Part shown: positions 48,774-57,755 of the stretch, one piece after another
Layout of the letters: each line of letters starts with the position of its first letter
Position numbering within the stretch: position 1 is the first letter of the stretch
Origin: Brevundimonas terrae
GTDB taxonomy: Bacteria > Pseudomonadota > Alphaproteobacteria > Caulobacterales > Caulobacteraceae
DNA length: 64,000 bases
Assembly (NCBI RefSeq): GCF_011761985.1
Contig: NZ_JAASQT010000003.1
Location: forward strand, 62,001 to 126,000
Direction of reading: 5' to 3'
Notes under the pieces: model-generated
What the model saw: only the letters and a program-made list of their open reading frames with translations
Database searches by the model: none
What the model was told of the DNA's origin: nothing
Program-made: the position numbers and the translations under genes

Positions 48774-50126
48774 ATGTCCACCAGTCCGCGCCGTTCCAAT
48801 GCCGTTCTGGCGGCCTTTAGCGGTCCCTGCCTGCCACTGGCCGCATTCGGCGTGGCCCTGCCCGTTACCCTGCCAGAGTTTTACGCCACCCATATCGGGC
48901 TGGAACTGGGAATGGTGGCCGCCGTCTTTATGGCGGTGCGGCTGATCGATATCGGCTTTGATCCCTTCATCGGCTGGGCCATGGACCGCACCCGCACCCC
49001 CATGGGCCGTTACCGTCCGTGGATGCTGGCCTCGGCCCCTATTCTGATGATCGCGGCCCTGATGATGTTCGTCATGGCCAAGCCGGGGGATGGTCCGGTC
49101 TATCTGTTTGGCTGGCTTCTGTTCCTTTATCTGGGCTTCTCGATGGGAACGCTGGGCCAGATGGGATGGGCCGCCGTCCTTGCCCCCGAATACAATCAGC
49201 GCAGCCGCGTCTATGGCTGGTGGCAGGTGTTCAACATCATCGGCGTGATCCTGATCCTCGTCCTGCCGACCATCGTGGTGCGCGGCGGGTTCGGCACCTA
49301 TGCCGACGGGGTGAAATGGATGGGTTGGGGCATTATCGTCGCCCTGCCGGTTACGCTGGCCATCGCCTATTTCGCTGCGCCCGAGCCGCCTCTGGCCTCG
49401 GCCAAACCGCATGGCGGTATCCGCACATGGCTGGGCCTGTTCAAGCTGAAGACCGTGCGTAAGCTGCTGTTGGCAGACCTTTTACTCGGCATCGCGCCGG
49501 GCATTACGGGGTCGATGGTGTTCTTCTTCTTTGGTCAGGTGAAGGGTTATGACCACGCCTCGGCCTCCATCTTCATGCTGCTGTATTTCATGGCGGGACT
49601 GGTGGGCGCACCTTTCTGGGCATGGCTGGCCACGCGCATTGGCAAGCACAAGACGCTGGCGGTTTCGTCCATCGTCTTCGCCGTCTTCTATGGGCTGGCC
49701 TGTCTGGTCCCCGGCGGAAACTTTGCCATCACGGCAGCGGCCATGTTCATGGCGGGTCTGCCCTATGCGGCGGCGCTATTCCTGCTGCGGGCCATGATGG
49801 CCGATGCGGGCGACGAGGTCCGGCACGAAACCGGCGAAGACCTGACCGCCCTTATGTTCTCCATCCTCGCCGTCACCACCAAGATGGGCCATGTGTTCGC
49901 CCTGATCCCCTATGCCATCCTTCAGGTCGTCGGCTTCAAACCACAACAGACACCTGCGGAAAATGGCGAGTTCGCCATCCTGATGTTGCAAATCCTGTTT
50001 ATCGCCGTGCCTGCCCTGCTAATGGCGGCGGCAGCGATTGCCATGCGGAACTATCCGCTGACAGGCACACGCCACGATGAAATCCGCGCCGCACTGGCGC
50101 TCAGAGACGCCGGAACGACTGCATGA
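48774..50126 (+). CDS. MFS transporter, GPH (melibiose/glycoside) type
   Basis: 450-residue inner-membrane transporter with about 12 membrane helices. FMAVRLIDIGFDPFIGWAMD and RTRTPMGRYRPWM (D-P-x-x-G-x-x-D-R-T-x-x-x-x-G-R-x-R-P) form the GPH-family motif. YNQRSRVYGWWQVFNIIG lies between TM4 and TM5. It probably co-transports a sugar or glycoside with Na+ or H+. The stop overlaps the mazG start (ATGA). Confidence 0.85.
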   Translation: MSTSPRRSNAVLAAFSGPCLPLAAFGVALPVTLPEFYATHIGLELGMVAAVFMAVRLIDIGFDPFIGWAMDRTRTPMGRYRPWMLASAPILMIAALMMFVMAKPGDGPVYLFGWLLFLYLGFSMGTLGQMGWAAVLAPEYNQRSRVYGWWQVFNIIGVILILVLPTIVVRGGFGTYADGVKWMGWGIIVALPVTLAIAYFAAPEPPLASAKPHGGIRTWLGLFKLKTVRKLLLADLLLGIAPGITGSMVFFFFGQVKGYDHASASIFMLLYFMAGLVGAPFWAWLATRIGKHKTLAVSSIVFAVFYGLACLVPGGNFAITAAAMFMAGLPYAAALFLLRAMMADAGDEVRHETGEDLTALMFSILAVTTKMGHVFALIPYAILQVVGFKPQQTPAENGEFAILMLQILFIAVPALLMAAAAIAMRNYPLTGTRHDEIRAALALRDAGTTA

Positions 50127-50923
50127 CCCATCCTGTTGACCGCCTGAAAGAGATTATGGTTCGCCTGCGCGACCCGAACGGCGGCTGTCCGTGGGATGTG
50201 GAACAGACCTTCCAGACCATCGCGCCCTACACCATCGAAGAAGCCTATGAAGTCGCCGACGCCATCGAGCGCAACGACATGGACGAGCTTCGTGTCGAAC
50301 TGGGCGACCTTTTATTCCAGGTCGTGTTCCATTCGCGCATGGCCGAGGAAGCGGGTCACTTCAAACTGGAAGACGTAGCCGAGGCTATGGCCGATAAGCT
50401 GGTCCGTCGCCACCCGCATGTGTTCGGCGATGAAGCCGCCAAAGATACCGGCAGCGCCCAAAAAGCCCGCTGGGAAGACATCAAGGCTGCAGAGCGCGTC
50501 GCCAAGGCCCAGACGGGCGTGCTGGACGATGTGCCCGTCGGACTGCCTGCCCTGACCCGTGCCGCCAAGCTGACCAAACGTGCGGGCCGCGTCGGCTTTG
50601 ACTGGCCGTCCGTCGATGAAGTGTTCGATAAGATGGCCGAAGAGGTCGAGGAACTACGCGTAGAGATCAAGGCGGGCGACAAGGAAAAGGCCAAGGAAGA
50701 GCTGGGCGACCTGCTGTTCGTCATGGCCAATCTGGCCCGCAAGCTAGAGATCGAGCCTGAAGATGCCCTGCGTGGGGCCAATGCGAAATTCGTGCGCCGC
50801 TTCGAGTTCATCGAGGCCGAACTGAAAAAGGACGGCCGCACGCCGGAACAATCCGACCTTGCCGAAATGGATGCTCTGTGGGACGCCGCCAAGATCGCCG
50901 AGAAAACCCCAGAACAGGCATGA
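50123..50923 (+). CDS. mazG: Nucleoside triphosphate pyrophosphohydrolase MazG
   Basis: 266-residue all-alpha NTPase with two MazG repeats. It hydrolyses NTPs and dNTPs to monophosphates, clearing damaged nucleotides. The first repeat has CPWDVEQTFQTIAPYTIEEA and YEVADAIERNDMDELRVELG (metal-binding E-E-x-x-E/E-x-x-D). The second has KMAEEVEELRVEIKAG and KEKAKEELGDLLFVMANLA. It is coupled to genes on both sides by 4-base overlaps. Confidence 0.95.
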   Translation: MTHPVDRLKEIMVRLRDPNGGCPWDVEQTFQTIAPYTIEEAYEVADAIERNDMDELRVELGDLLFQVVFHSRMAEEAGHFKLEDVAEAMADKLVRRHPHVFGDEAAKDTGSAQKARWEDIKAAERVAKAQTGVLDDVPVGLPALTRAAKLTKRAGRVGFDWPSVDEVFDKMAEEVEELRVEIKAGDKEKAKEELGDLLFVMANLARKLEIEPEDALRGANAKFVRRFEFIEAELKKDGRTPEQSDLAEMDALWDAAKIAEKTPEQA

Positions 50924-51525
50924 GAAAGACCAAGATACTGGCGGACCAGCTTGATCTCATCCCGCCCGATCCCGCCCAGCAGCACCAGCACGACCCTGGC
51001 GGCAAGGTGCGAATGGCGCTGATGGCGGGCGTGCGCGGCGATGCCGAGTTCAGCGCCGATGGCCGCCACCGCACCCTGATGCGCCGCTGGCTGGGCGATG
51101 CCTTCCCCGACCGCTATGTCCTGTTCATCGGCATGAACCCGTCCACCGCCGATGCCGAGGTCAATGACCCCACCTGCGCCCGCGAATGGACCTTTACCCA
51201 GCGCGAAGGCTTTGCCGCGATGGTGAAGGCCAATGTAGGCGATTACCGCGCCACCCATCCCAAGATGCTGCTGGAAGACGGGGTGGTGGTGTCATCCCCC
51301 GCCAACCTGCCCGCCATCCGCGCACAGGCCAAGGGTGCCTCCCGCGTCATCCTGTGCCACGGCAAACTGAACAAGGCGCTGGTGCCCGCAGGCAAAGCGC
51401 TGGTCGAGGCTTTGAACGCCGACGGCATCGACATCTGGTGCTTTGGCACCAATGGCGACGGCAGCCCCAAACACCCGCTCTATCTTCGCGCCGACACGCC
51501 TCTGGTCCGGTGGATGCCCAAATAA
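50920..51525 (+). CDS. DUF1643-family protein
   Basis: 201 residues of unknown function. The family signature is clear: YVLFIGMNPSTADAEVNDPT, then CAREWTFTQREGFAAMVKAN and GDYRATHPKML. A second part has VILCHGKLNKAL and CFGTNGDGSPKHPLYL, the usual C-terminal pattern with His-Pro. The start at 50920 overlaps the mazG stop (ATGA); the frame to 50878 is inside mazG. The pairing with mazG suggests nucleotide-related work, inferred only. Confidence 0.85.
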   Translation: MRKTKILADQLDLIPPDPAQQHQHDPGGKVRMALMAGVRGDAEFSADGRHRTLMRRWLGDAFPDRYVLFIGMNPSTADAEVNDPTCAREWTFTQREGFAAMVKANVGDYRATHPKMLLEDGVVVSSPANLPAIRAQAKGASRVILCHGKLNKALVPAGKALVEALNADGIDIWCFGTNGDGSPKHPLYLRADTPLVRWMPK

Positions 51526-51526
51526 A

Positions 51527-52201
51527 ATGAAACCCTCCGGCTTTGATCTGATCATCTTCGACTATGACGGGGTCGTCGCCGACAGCGAGTTACTCAGCAA
51601 CACCGTCATGGCCGAAGTCCTCAGCGAGATCGGTCTGCCGACCACGCTCGACGATGCCCTATCCACCTATCTGGGCAAACGATGGCTGGATTGCGAGGCG
51701 CTGATTTCAGAGCGTCTGGGTGCCCCCTGCCCGCCGGATGTTCACACGGAATGGATGCGCCGCTGTCACGAACGCGCCCGAACCGAGCTGATGACTGTGG
51801 CAGGTTTTGACGCCTTTCTGGCCAGCCGGTCCGAGCCGCGCTGCATCGCCTCGTCCAGCCCACCCGACTGGATCGAGCTGGGTTTGCACCGTTTCGGTGC
51901 CTACGAAGCCTTTGCCGGTCCGATCTTCAGCGCCGCCGTCCACGTCACGCGCGGCAAGCCCCACCCCGACCTGTTCCTCTATGCTGCAGACGCCATGAAT
52001 AGCGCACCGGAACGCGCATTGGTGATCGAGGACAGCCCGACGGGCGTATTGGCGGGTGTCGCGGCTGGCATGACGGTTGTCGGTCTATGTGTCGGTGGCC
52101 ATATTCGCGGGGACCATCCCGAACGTCTCAAGGCGGCAGGCGCGCATCAGGTATTCAGCAGCTATGCAGACCTGACCGACTGGATTGCCAAGGGCAGCTA
52201 G
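51527..52201 (+). CDS. HAD-superfamily phosphatase/phosphomutase-like hydrolase
   Basis: 224-residue HAD subfamily IA enzyme. Motif I DYDGVVADSELL (nucleophile and acid Asp), motif II CIASSSPPDWIELGL, motif III GKPHPDLFLYAAD and motif IV VIEDSPTGVLAGVAAGM are intact. It resembles beta-phosphoglucomutase/YieH-like sugar-phosphate phosphatases; the substrate is unknown. The ATG at 51527 is one base after the DUF1643 stop. Its 3' end overlaps the antiporter gene by 4 bases (convergent). Confidence 0.9.
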   Translation: MKPSGFDLIIFDYDGVVADSELLSNTVMAEVLSEIGLPTTLDDALSTYLGKRWLDCEALISERLGAPCPPDVHTEWMRRCHERARTELMTVAGFDAFLASRSEPRCIASSSPPDWIELGLHRFGAYEAFAGPIFSAAVHVTRGKPHPDLFLYAADAMNSAPERALVIEDSPTGVLAGVAAGMTVVGLCVGGHIRGDHPERLKAAGAHQVFSSYADLTDWIAKGS

Positions 52202-53829
52202 ACCAAACGGATTTCCTGAAGATCGATCTCGCGGATCAGTTTGCGGGCCGTCTCTTCATCGACAAGGCGTTTGCGGGCCAGTTGCACCAGTTCAGTGCGC
52301 TGGGCGGTCAGCGCCAATAGAGCCAGTTCACGCTCCAACTGCTCCATCTGGTGATTACGCACGGATTCATTGTCGTCCGCCCCCGAGAACAGCTCGATCT
52401 GGTGGCGGTAAACCTCCATCAGTCGCGCCACCACAGCCGCATGTTCATCCGCCCGCACCCCCGCACCTATGGCATCGCGCTCGGCCTGTTCCAGTGCGCT
52501 GATTGCGGCCAGAGCCGCAGCCTTGCGCGCACGATCTTCGACGGTATAGGCGTGATCCTCTGGCGGCATCTCGACCCCCTTCAGCAGGATCGGCAGCGCC
52601 ACACTGGCCACCACCAGCGACACAACAATCACCCCTGCCGCCAAGAAGATCGCCAGATTTCGCGCCGGTAGAAGTGTTCCATCGGCCACAAAGAACGGCA
52701 GGGTCAGGATACCGGCCAGCGTAATCGCACCGCGCACCCCCGACAGCGACATCACCGCCACCAGACGCCAGCGCAGCTTGGGCCGCTCGCTCGTACCCTT
52801 TTTGCGGCTGAACAGGGTCAGGCGCAGCGTTGCCCATACCCAGATAAACCGCAGCGTCGCCAGAACGCCGACAATGGCCAGAACATAGACAGCCAGCCAC
52901 CAGACCTCTTTTTGCGGCGTGGTTTTGATCACCTCGGCGGCACGAGCCAGAATGGACGGCATCTGCTCGCCAAGGATTACAAAGATCAGGCCGTTGGCGG
53001 TAAACTGTACCGTATCCCACACCACCGCACGACGGATGCGCGTGGCCGCCTTGGCCGTGCCTTCGCGTTCGGTAAAGCTCATGGTGATACCGGCTGCCAC
53101 CGCCGCCAGAATACCCGAGGCATGGATGGCTTCGGCTGCCAGATAGGCCGCAAAGGGCATCAGCAGGCTGACCAGTATCTGGCCGCCAACATCCTCGCCC
53201 CAGCGTCGGCTGATAAAGCCCTTGACCAGATTGATCGACAGGCTGACCACGACACCAACGGCAATACCGGCCACAGCCAGCCATGCAAAAGTGCCAACCG
53301 CATGGGTCAGTGAAAACGCCCCCGTCGTCGCGGCAATCACCGCAATCCGCATACAGGTCAGGCCTGTGGCATCGTTCAAAAGGCTTTCGCCTTCCAGAAT
53401 ATGCATCAGGCGCTTGGGCATGGGACTGCGGCCCGCAATGGCGGAAACCGCAATAGGATCGGTAGGAGACAGGATCGCCGACAGGGCAAAGGCCACGGCC
53501 AGCGGCATGGCCGGGATCATCCAGTGGATGAAGAAGCCCAGCCCCAGCACGGTAAACACCACCAGCCCCAGAGCCAGTTCAAGGATCACCTTGCGGTCGC
53601 GATAAAGCGCCGCCTTGGGTATGCGCCAGCCGTCGACAAACAATAGCGGCGGCAGGAACAGCAGAAAGAAGATTTCAGGACGCAGATCGACGCTTTTACC
53701 CGTCAGCATCACCACCCCTGCCCCCAGTGCAATCTGCACCAGCGGCAAGGGCATACGGGTGATCCGCGCCACCCATCCCGACAGCACAACGGCCAGCAGA
53801 AGGAACAGCGCGGTCTCGATCAGTTGCAT
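52198..53829 (-). CDS. Na+/H+ antiporter of the CPA1/NhaP type
   Basis: 543-residue membrane protein with about 12 helices and a cytosolic helical tail (from about residue 420). Helix LILSPTDPIAVSAI-like sequence (FALSAILSPTDPIAVSAIAG) holds the ion-binding Asp of CPA1 exchangers, and GRSPMPKRLMHILEGESLLN with DATGLTCMRI is the second ND-like site. MSLSGVRGAITLAGILTLPF is also diagnostic. It exchanges Na+ or K+ for H+. hflX starts upstream on the same strand, with one base between the genes. Confidence 0.9.
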   Translation of the reverse strand: MQLIETALFLLLAVVLSGWVARITRMPLPLVQIALGAGVVMLTGKSVDLRPEIFFLLFLPPLLFVDGWRIPKAALYRDRKVILELALGLVVFTVLGLGFFIHWMIPAMPLAVAFALSAILSPTDPIAVSAIAGRSPMPKRLMHILEGESLLNDATGLTCMRIAVIAATTGAFSLTHAVGTFAWLAVAGIAVGVVVSLSINLVKGFISRRWGEDVGGQILVSLLMPFAAYLAAEAIHASGILAAVAAGITMSFTEREGTAKAATRIRRAVVWDTVQFTANGLIFVILGEQMPSILARAAEVIKTTPQKEVWWLAVYVLAIVGVLATLRFIWVWATLRLTLFSRKKGTSERPKLRWRLVAVMSLSGVRGAITLAGILTLPFFVADGTLLPARNLAIFLAAGVIVVSLVVASVALPILLKGVEMPPEDHAYTVEDRARKAAALAAISALEQAERDAIGAGVRADEHAAVVARLMEVYRHQIELFSGADDNESVRNHQMEQLERELALLALTAQRTELVQLARKRLVDEETARKLIREIDLQEIRLV

Positions 53830-53830
53830 A

Positions 53831-55144
53831 TCAGTCCAGAATGTCGGGGTAGGAACTTTCGAAACGGCCCAAGGCCACAGGGTGCAAACGCACCGTCACG
53901 CGGATGGTGCCATCTTCTTCAACCGCACGATGCGTCACACGACCATTCTCGTACAGCCATGCCAACACATCCCCGCGCCATGACGGGATCAGGATGACAC
54001 TTTCGGGGTCATCGTCGATCAGGTTGGCAATGGTTTCGCGAAGAGCATCTGTGCCCTCGCCCGTCCATGCGGACACGGCCACGGCCTTGCCTTCGCGTGA
54101 CAGACGCTCGGCATGGCCCAGCACCGTCTCGCGGGCCTCGTCGTCCAGCAGGTCGATCTTGTTCCAGACTTCGAGGATGCGGCGGGTGCGGCCTTCCGGC
54201 GTTGCGATCTGCCCCAGAACCTCTTCGACATCCTTGCGCTGGGCCTCGGTGTCAGGCGACGCAATATCTCGCACGTGCAGGATCAGGTCGGCCTCGCCCA
54301 CCTCTTCCAGCGTGGCGCGGAAGCTTTCCACCAGTTCGTGCGGCAGATCGGAGATAAAGCCTACAGTATCGGCAATGATCGCTGGTCGGCCCTGCGGCAG
54401 TTTGATGGTGCGCTGGGTCGTATCCAGCGTCGCAAACAGCAGGTCCTTGGCGAACACTTCCGAACCTGTCAGGCGGTTGAACAGCGTCGACTTGCCCGCA
54501 TTGGTATAGCCCACCAGAGCCACAGCGGGGAAAGGCACACGCTTGCGGGCCTTGCGGTGCAGGCCACGCGTGCGGCGCACTTCTTCCAGCTCGGCCTTCA
54601 GGCGCACAATACGGTCGGCAATCAGGCGGCGGTCGATTTCGATCTGGGTTTCACCCGGACCACCGGTCGAGCCGGTGCCGCCGCGCTGGCGCTCAAGGTG
54701 GGTCCATGTCCGCACCAGACGCGAGCGTTCATATTCCAGACGCGCCAGTTCGACCTGAAGCCGCCCCTCACGGGTGCGGGCACGACGGCCAAAGATTTCG
54801 AGGATCAGGCCGGTGCGGTCGATGACCTTCACCTCCCAGGCCCGTTCAAGGTTGCGCTGCTGGACCGGTGTCAGCTGGTCGTCAACGACCACGGCCTCGG
54901 CGTCGGCGGCGCGTACCAGAGCGGCCAGCTCCTCGACCTTGCCCGACCCGAACAGGGTCGCGGGCGTGACGCCGCGCAAACGCACGACTTCTTCGGCCTG
55001 AACATCCAGATCAAGCGCACGCGCCAGACCGACCGCCTCTTCAAGACGGTCGGCGGCGTGACGCGACGTTTCGGAACCCCTGTCGGGGTGAACAACAACC
55101 GCCCGAATGAGCGGAACGGCGTGGTCAATAAGTTTGGAAGTCAA
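53831..55144 (-). CDS. hflX: GTPase HflX
   Basis: 437-residue ribosome-associated GTPase that rescues stalled ribosomes. An HflX N-terminal domain has LRGVTPATLFGSGKVEELAA; then come the glycine motif GGTGSTGGPGETQIEIDRR, Walker A GYTNAGKSTLFNRLTG, DTVGFISDLPHELVESF (switch II) and NKIDLLDDE. The start is TTG at 55144, directly after the hfq stop; no nearby ATG gives the family N-terminus. The hfq-hflX order matches many proteobacteria. Confidence 0.95.
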   Translation of the reverse strand: MTSKLIDHAVPLIRAVVVHPDRGSETSRHAADRLEEAVGLARALDLDVQAEEVVRLRGVTPATLFGSGKVEELAALVRAADAEAVVVDDQLTPVQQRNLERAWEVKVIDRTGLILEIFGRRARTREGRLQVELARLEYERSRLVRTWTHLERQRGGTGSTGGPGETQIEIDRRLIADRIVRLKAELEEVRRTRGLHRKARKRVPFPAVALVGYTNAGKSTLFNRLTGSEVFAKDLLFATLDTTQRTIKLPQGRPAIIADTVGFISDLPHELVESFRATLEEVGEADLILHVRDIASPDTEAQRKDVEEVLGQIATPEGRTRRILEVWNKIDLLDDEARETVLGHAERLSREGKAVAVSAWTGEGTDALRETIANLIDDDPESVILIPSWRGDVLAWLYENGRVTHRAVEEDGTIRVTVRLHPVALGRFESSYPDILD

Positions 55145-55390
55145 TCAGTCTTCTTCGGTTTCGGGCTCGAACATCTGCACCGGACCGGCAGGCATAATGG
55201 TCGAGATGGCATGTTTATAAACCAGTTGGGACTGGCCATCACGACGGAGAAGCACACAGAAGTTGTCGAACCAGGTTACGATGCCCTGAAGCTTGACGCC
55301 ATTGACCAGAAAGATGGTCAGCGGAGTCTTGGTCTTGCGGACGCTGTTCAGGAAGGTGTCTTGGAGGTTCTGGCGTTTGTCTTGCGACAT
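55145..55390 (-). CDS. hfq: RNA chaperone Hfq
   Basis: 81-residue Sm-like hexameric protein that pairs small RNAs with mRNAs. Sm1 ([20 protein letters not shown] and [15 protein letters not shown]) and Sm2 ([11 protein letters not shown]) motifs are intact, with a short acidic tail. The 98 bases upstream (55391-55488) should carry its promoter and contain a GC-rich stem (55432-55452) that may end the aminotransferase transcript. Confidence 0.97.
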   Translation of the reverse strand: MSQDKRQNLQDTFLNSVRKTKTPLTIFLVNGVKLQGIVTWFDNFCVLLRRDGQSQLVYKHAISTIMPAGPVQMFEPETEED

Positions 55391-55488
55391 GGCAGGTTTA
55401 TCCTGTTCTTCGTTATTGGGATGCCGGTTTCGGCCCGGGTTTGCCCCGAGCCGACATTAAACCTTGCATCAGGATTGGCGGCAACGCC

Positions 55489-56349
55489 TTAAATGGCCTC
55501 TCGTCGCGCCTGCGCAAGATAGACCTGGCGCAAAAGCGTGGCGATCGGGCCGGGCTTGCCGTCGCCGATCTTCTCGCCGTCCAGCGACACCAGAGGCATC
55601 ACAAACGACGATGCCGCCGTAACAAACAGTTCCTTGGCGCGCTTGGCCTCTTCCAGAGAGAAGGCCCGTTCGTCCAGTTCGATGCCTTCCTCGGCGACCA
55701 GCTTCATGATCGCGGCTCGGGTAATGCCGCGCAGGATATTGGCCTGTGTGTCGCGGGTGCGCAGCTTGCCGTTTTCATCGACAATCCAAGCATTGGTCGA
55801 GGAGCCCTCGGTCACCATGCCCATCTCGTCATAAAGGATGGCCTCATAGGCCCCCTTTTCGCGGGCCGCCTGTTTGGCCAGTGCGTTGGGCAGAAGACCG
55901 ACAGTCTTGATATCGCAACGGCCCCAGCGGGTGTCGGGATGCGACACCGCCGCCGCGCCCTTGGCCGCCAGCGCCTCGCCCTTGCTCAGGTCGATCGGTT
56001 TGGAGGTGACAATCACGCTGGGGGCCACGCCCTTGGGGAAGGCATGGTCGCGCGGTGCCGTGCCACGGGTGATCTGGATATAGACGATCCCGTTACGCAC
56101 GCGGTTGCGACGAATGGTTTCGCGTAACACGACGCCCAGAGCCTGTGCCGTCATCGGAATGTCGATGCGCAGCTCGGTCAGGCTACGGCCCAGACGCTGC
56201 ATATGACCTTCGTAATCGGCCAGCTTGCCGTCAAAGACGGACCAGACCTCATAGACGCCATCAGCGAACTGGAAACCGCGATCCTCGATATGGACGACGG
56301 CATTGCCATGGGCCTGATAGGTCCCGTTTACATAGGCGACCCTAGACAT
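55489..56349 (-). CDS. dat: D-amino-acid aminotransferase (class IV PLP enzyme)
   Basis: 286-residue enzyme of the D-alanine/branched-chain aminotransferase fold. VVHIEDRGFQFADGVYEV at the start, ITRGTAPRDHAFP, the PLP lysine in CDIKTVGLLPNALAKQAA and EGSSTNAWIV are the class-IV signatures; the first and third resemble Bacillus D-amino-acid transaminase. It probably supplies D-Ala or D-Glu for peptidoglycan. The start overlaps the ntrX stop (TGATG), an unusual partner for a nitrogen/redox regulator. Confidence 0.85.
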   Translation of the reverse strand: MSRVAYVNGTYQAHGNAVVHIEDRGFQFADGVYEVWSVFDGKLADYEGHMQRLGRSLTELRIDIPMTAQALGVVLRETIRRNRVRNGIVYIQITRGTAPRDHAFPKGVAPSVIVTSKPIDLSKGEALAAKGAAAVSHPDTRWGRCDIKTVGLLPNALAKQAAREKGAYEAILYDEMGMVTEGSSTNAWIVDENGKLRTRDTQANILRGITRAAIMKLVAEEGIELDERAFSLEEAKRAKELFVTAASSFVMPLVSLDGEKIGDGKPGPIATLLRQVYLAQARREAI

Positions 56350-57755
56350 CAGGCGCCCTCTCCTTCTTGATCATCACCACCACGGGACGGCGAAACGCCC
56401 AGCGACTTCAGCTTACGGTGCAAGGCCGAACGCTCCATGCCGATAAAGGCTGCGGTACGTGAAATATTGCCGCCAAAGCGCATGATCTGCGCCGCCAGAT
56501 AATCACGCTCGAACACCTCGCGGGCCTCGCGCAGCGGAAGCGCAATAATGCGCTCATTGCCAAAGCTGCTGGACGAGTTGGACGCCACTTCCTGCGGCAA
56601 CATCTCGGCACTGATCGGCTCCGACACGTCACCCGTCGCCAGGATCAGCAGGCGTTCGATATTGTTACGCAACTGGCGCACATTGCCCGGCCACGGATGC
56701 ACTTGCAGAACAGCAATCGCATCCTCGCCCAGTTGGCGACGCGGCAAACCTTGCGAAGACGAAAGCGTCTCGACGAAATAATCGACCAGTTCGGCAATGT
56801 CCTCGCGGCGCTCGGACAGAGGCGGAACGCGGATCGGCACCACATTCAGACGGTGGAACAGGTCCTCGCGGAAACGGCCTTCGGCGATTTCCTCTTTCAG
56901 GTCCTTGGCGGTCGAGGTGATGACACGCACGTCCACCTGAACGTCCTGTTCGCCACCGACACGACGGAAGCGCTGGTCCACCAGAACGCGCAGCACGCGG
57001 CTCTGGCTTTCGCGCGGCATGTCGGCCACGTCGTCCAGATACAAGGTGCCGTTATGGGCGCGTTCAAACACACCGATCTTGGCGGGACGGCCATCCGAGC
57101 CTTCTTCGCCGAACAGTTCTGCATCAAGGCGTTCCGGCGTCATGCCCGCCGCCGAGATCACCACGAACTCGCCCTTGGCACGCGGGCTGTTATCGTGGAT
57201 CTGGCGCGCGACCAGTTCCTTGCCCGAACCGGGAGGGCCGGAAATCAGCACGCGGCTATTGGCGGGGGCCACCTTGGTGATGGTGTTACGCAGGTTTTGC
57301 GCCGCCACCGACTTGCCGATCAAACCCGTAGGCGTCATGGCCTGCGCCCGCAGACGCCTGTTCTCGCGTTTCAGCGAGGCGGCTTCGAGGGCGCGGTCAA
57401 CGACCACCACTAGACGGTCCGACTTGAACGGCTTTTCGATGAAATCATAGGCCCCGCGCTTCAGCGCACTAACGGCCGTTTCAATATTGCCGTGACCGGA
57501 GATCATCACCACCGGCAGGTCTTCATCCAGCCCCTTGATAACGTCCAGCAGTTCGAGGCCATCCATGCCCCCGCCCTGCATCCAGATATCCAGCACGGCC
57601 AGCGAAGGCTTGCGCGCACGAACCGCCGCCAATGCCTCTTCGGCATTGGATGCGGTGCGGACGTGGTGCCCCTCGTCTTCCAGTAATCCCGAAACCAGTT
57701 CGCGGATATCGCTCTCGTCATCAACGACCAGAATGTCGGCGCCAGTAGTCTTCAT
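56349..57755 (-). CDS. ntrX: Response regulator NtrX (sigma-54-type, GAFTGA absent)
   Basis: 468-residue regulator of the NtrY/NtrX pair. The receiver domain has phospho-acceptor Asp56 (LAVLDIWMQ). An AAA+ domain follows with Walker A GPPGSGKE (173-180) and a Walker B-like LYLDDVAD. A Fis-type HTH (NISRTAAFIGMERSALHRKL) ends it. The loop that should hold GAFTGA reads EEGSDGRPAKIGV (217-229), so contact with sigma-54 is doubtful; it may act on sigma-70 promoters. The start overlaps the ntrY stop by 4 bases. Confidence 0.93.
   Translation of the reverse strand: MKTTGADILVVDDESDIRELVSGLLEDEGHHVRTASNAEEALAAVRARKPSLAVLDIWMQGGGMDGLELLDVIKGLDEDLPVVMISGHGNIETAVSALKRGAYDFIEKPFKSDRLVVVVDRALEAASLKRENRRLRAQAMTPTGLIGKSVAAQNLRNTITKVAPANSRVLISGPPGSGKELVARQIHDNSPRAKGEFVVISAAGMTPERLDAELFGEEGSDGRPAKIGVFERAHNGTLYLDDVADMPRESQSRVLRVLVDQRFRRVGGEQDVQVDVRVITSTAKDLKEEIAEGRFREDLFHRLNVVPIRVPPLSERREDIAELVDYFVETLSSSQGLPRRQLGEDAIAVLQVHPWPGNVRQLRNNIERLLILATGDVSEPISAEMLPQEVASNSSSSFGNERIIALPLREAREVFERDYLAAQIMRFGGNISRTAAFIGMERSALHRKLKSLGVSPSRGGDDQEGEGA

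Noticed and set aside
54113-55492. 459-residue plus-strand frame opposite hflX and hfq
   Set aside because: Covers two known genes in antisense and has no protein-family pattern.
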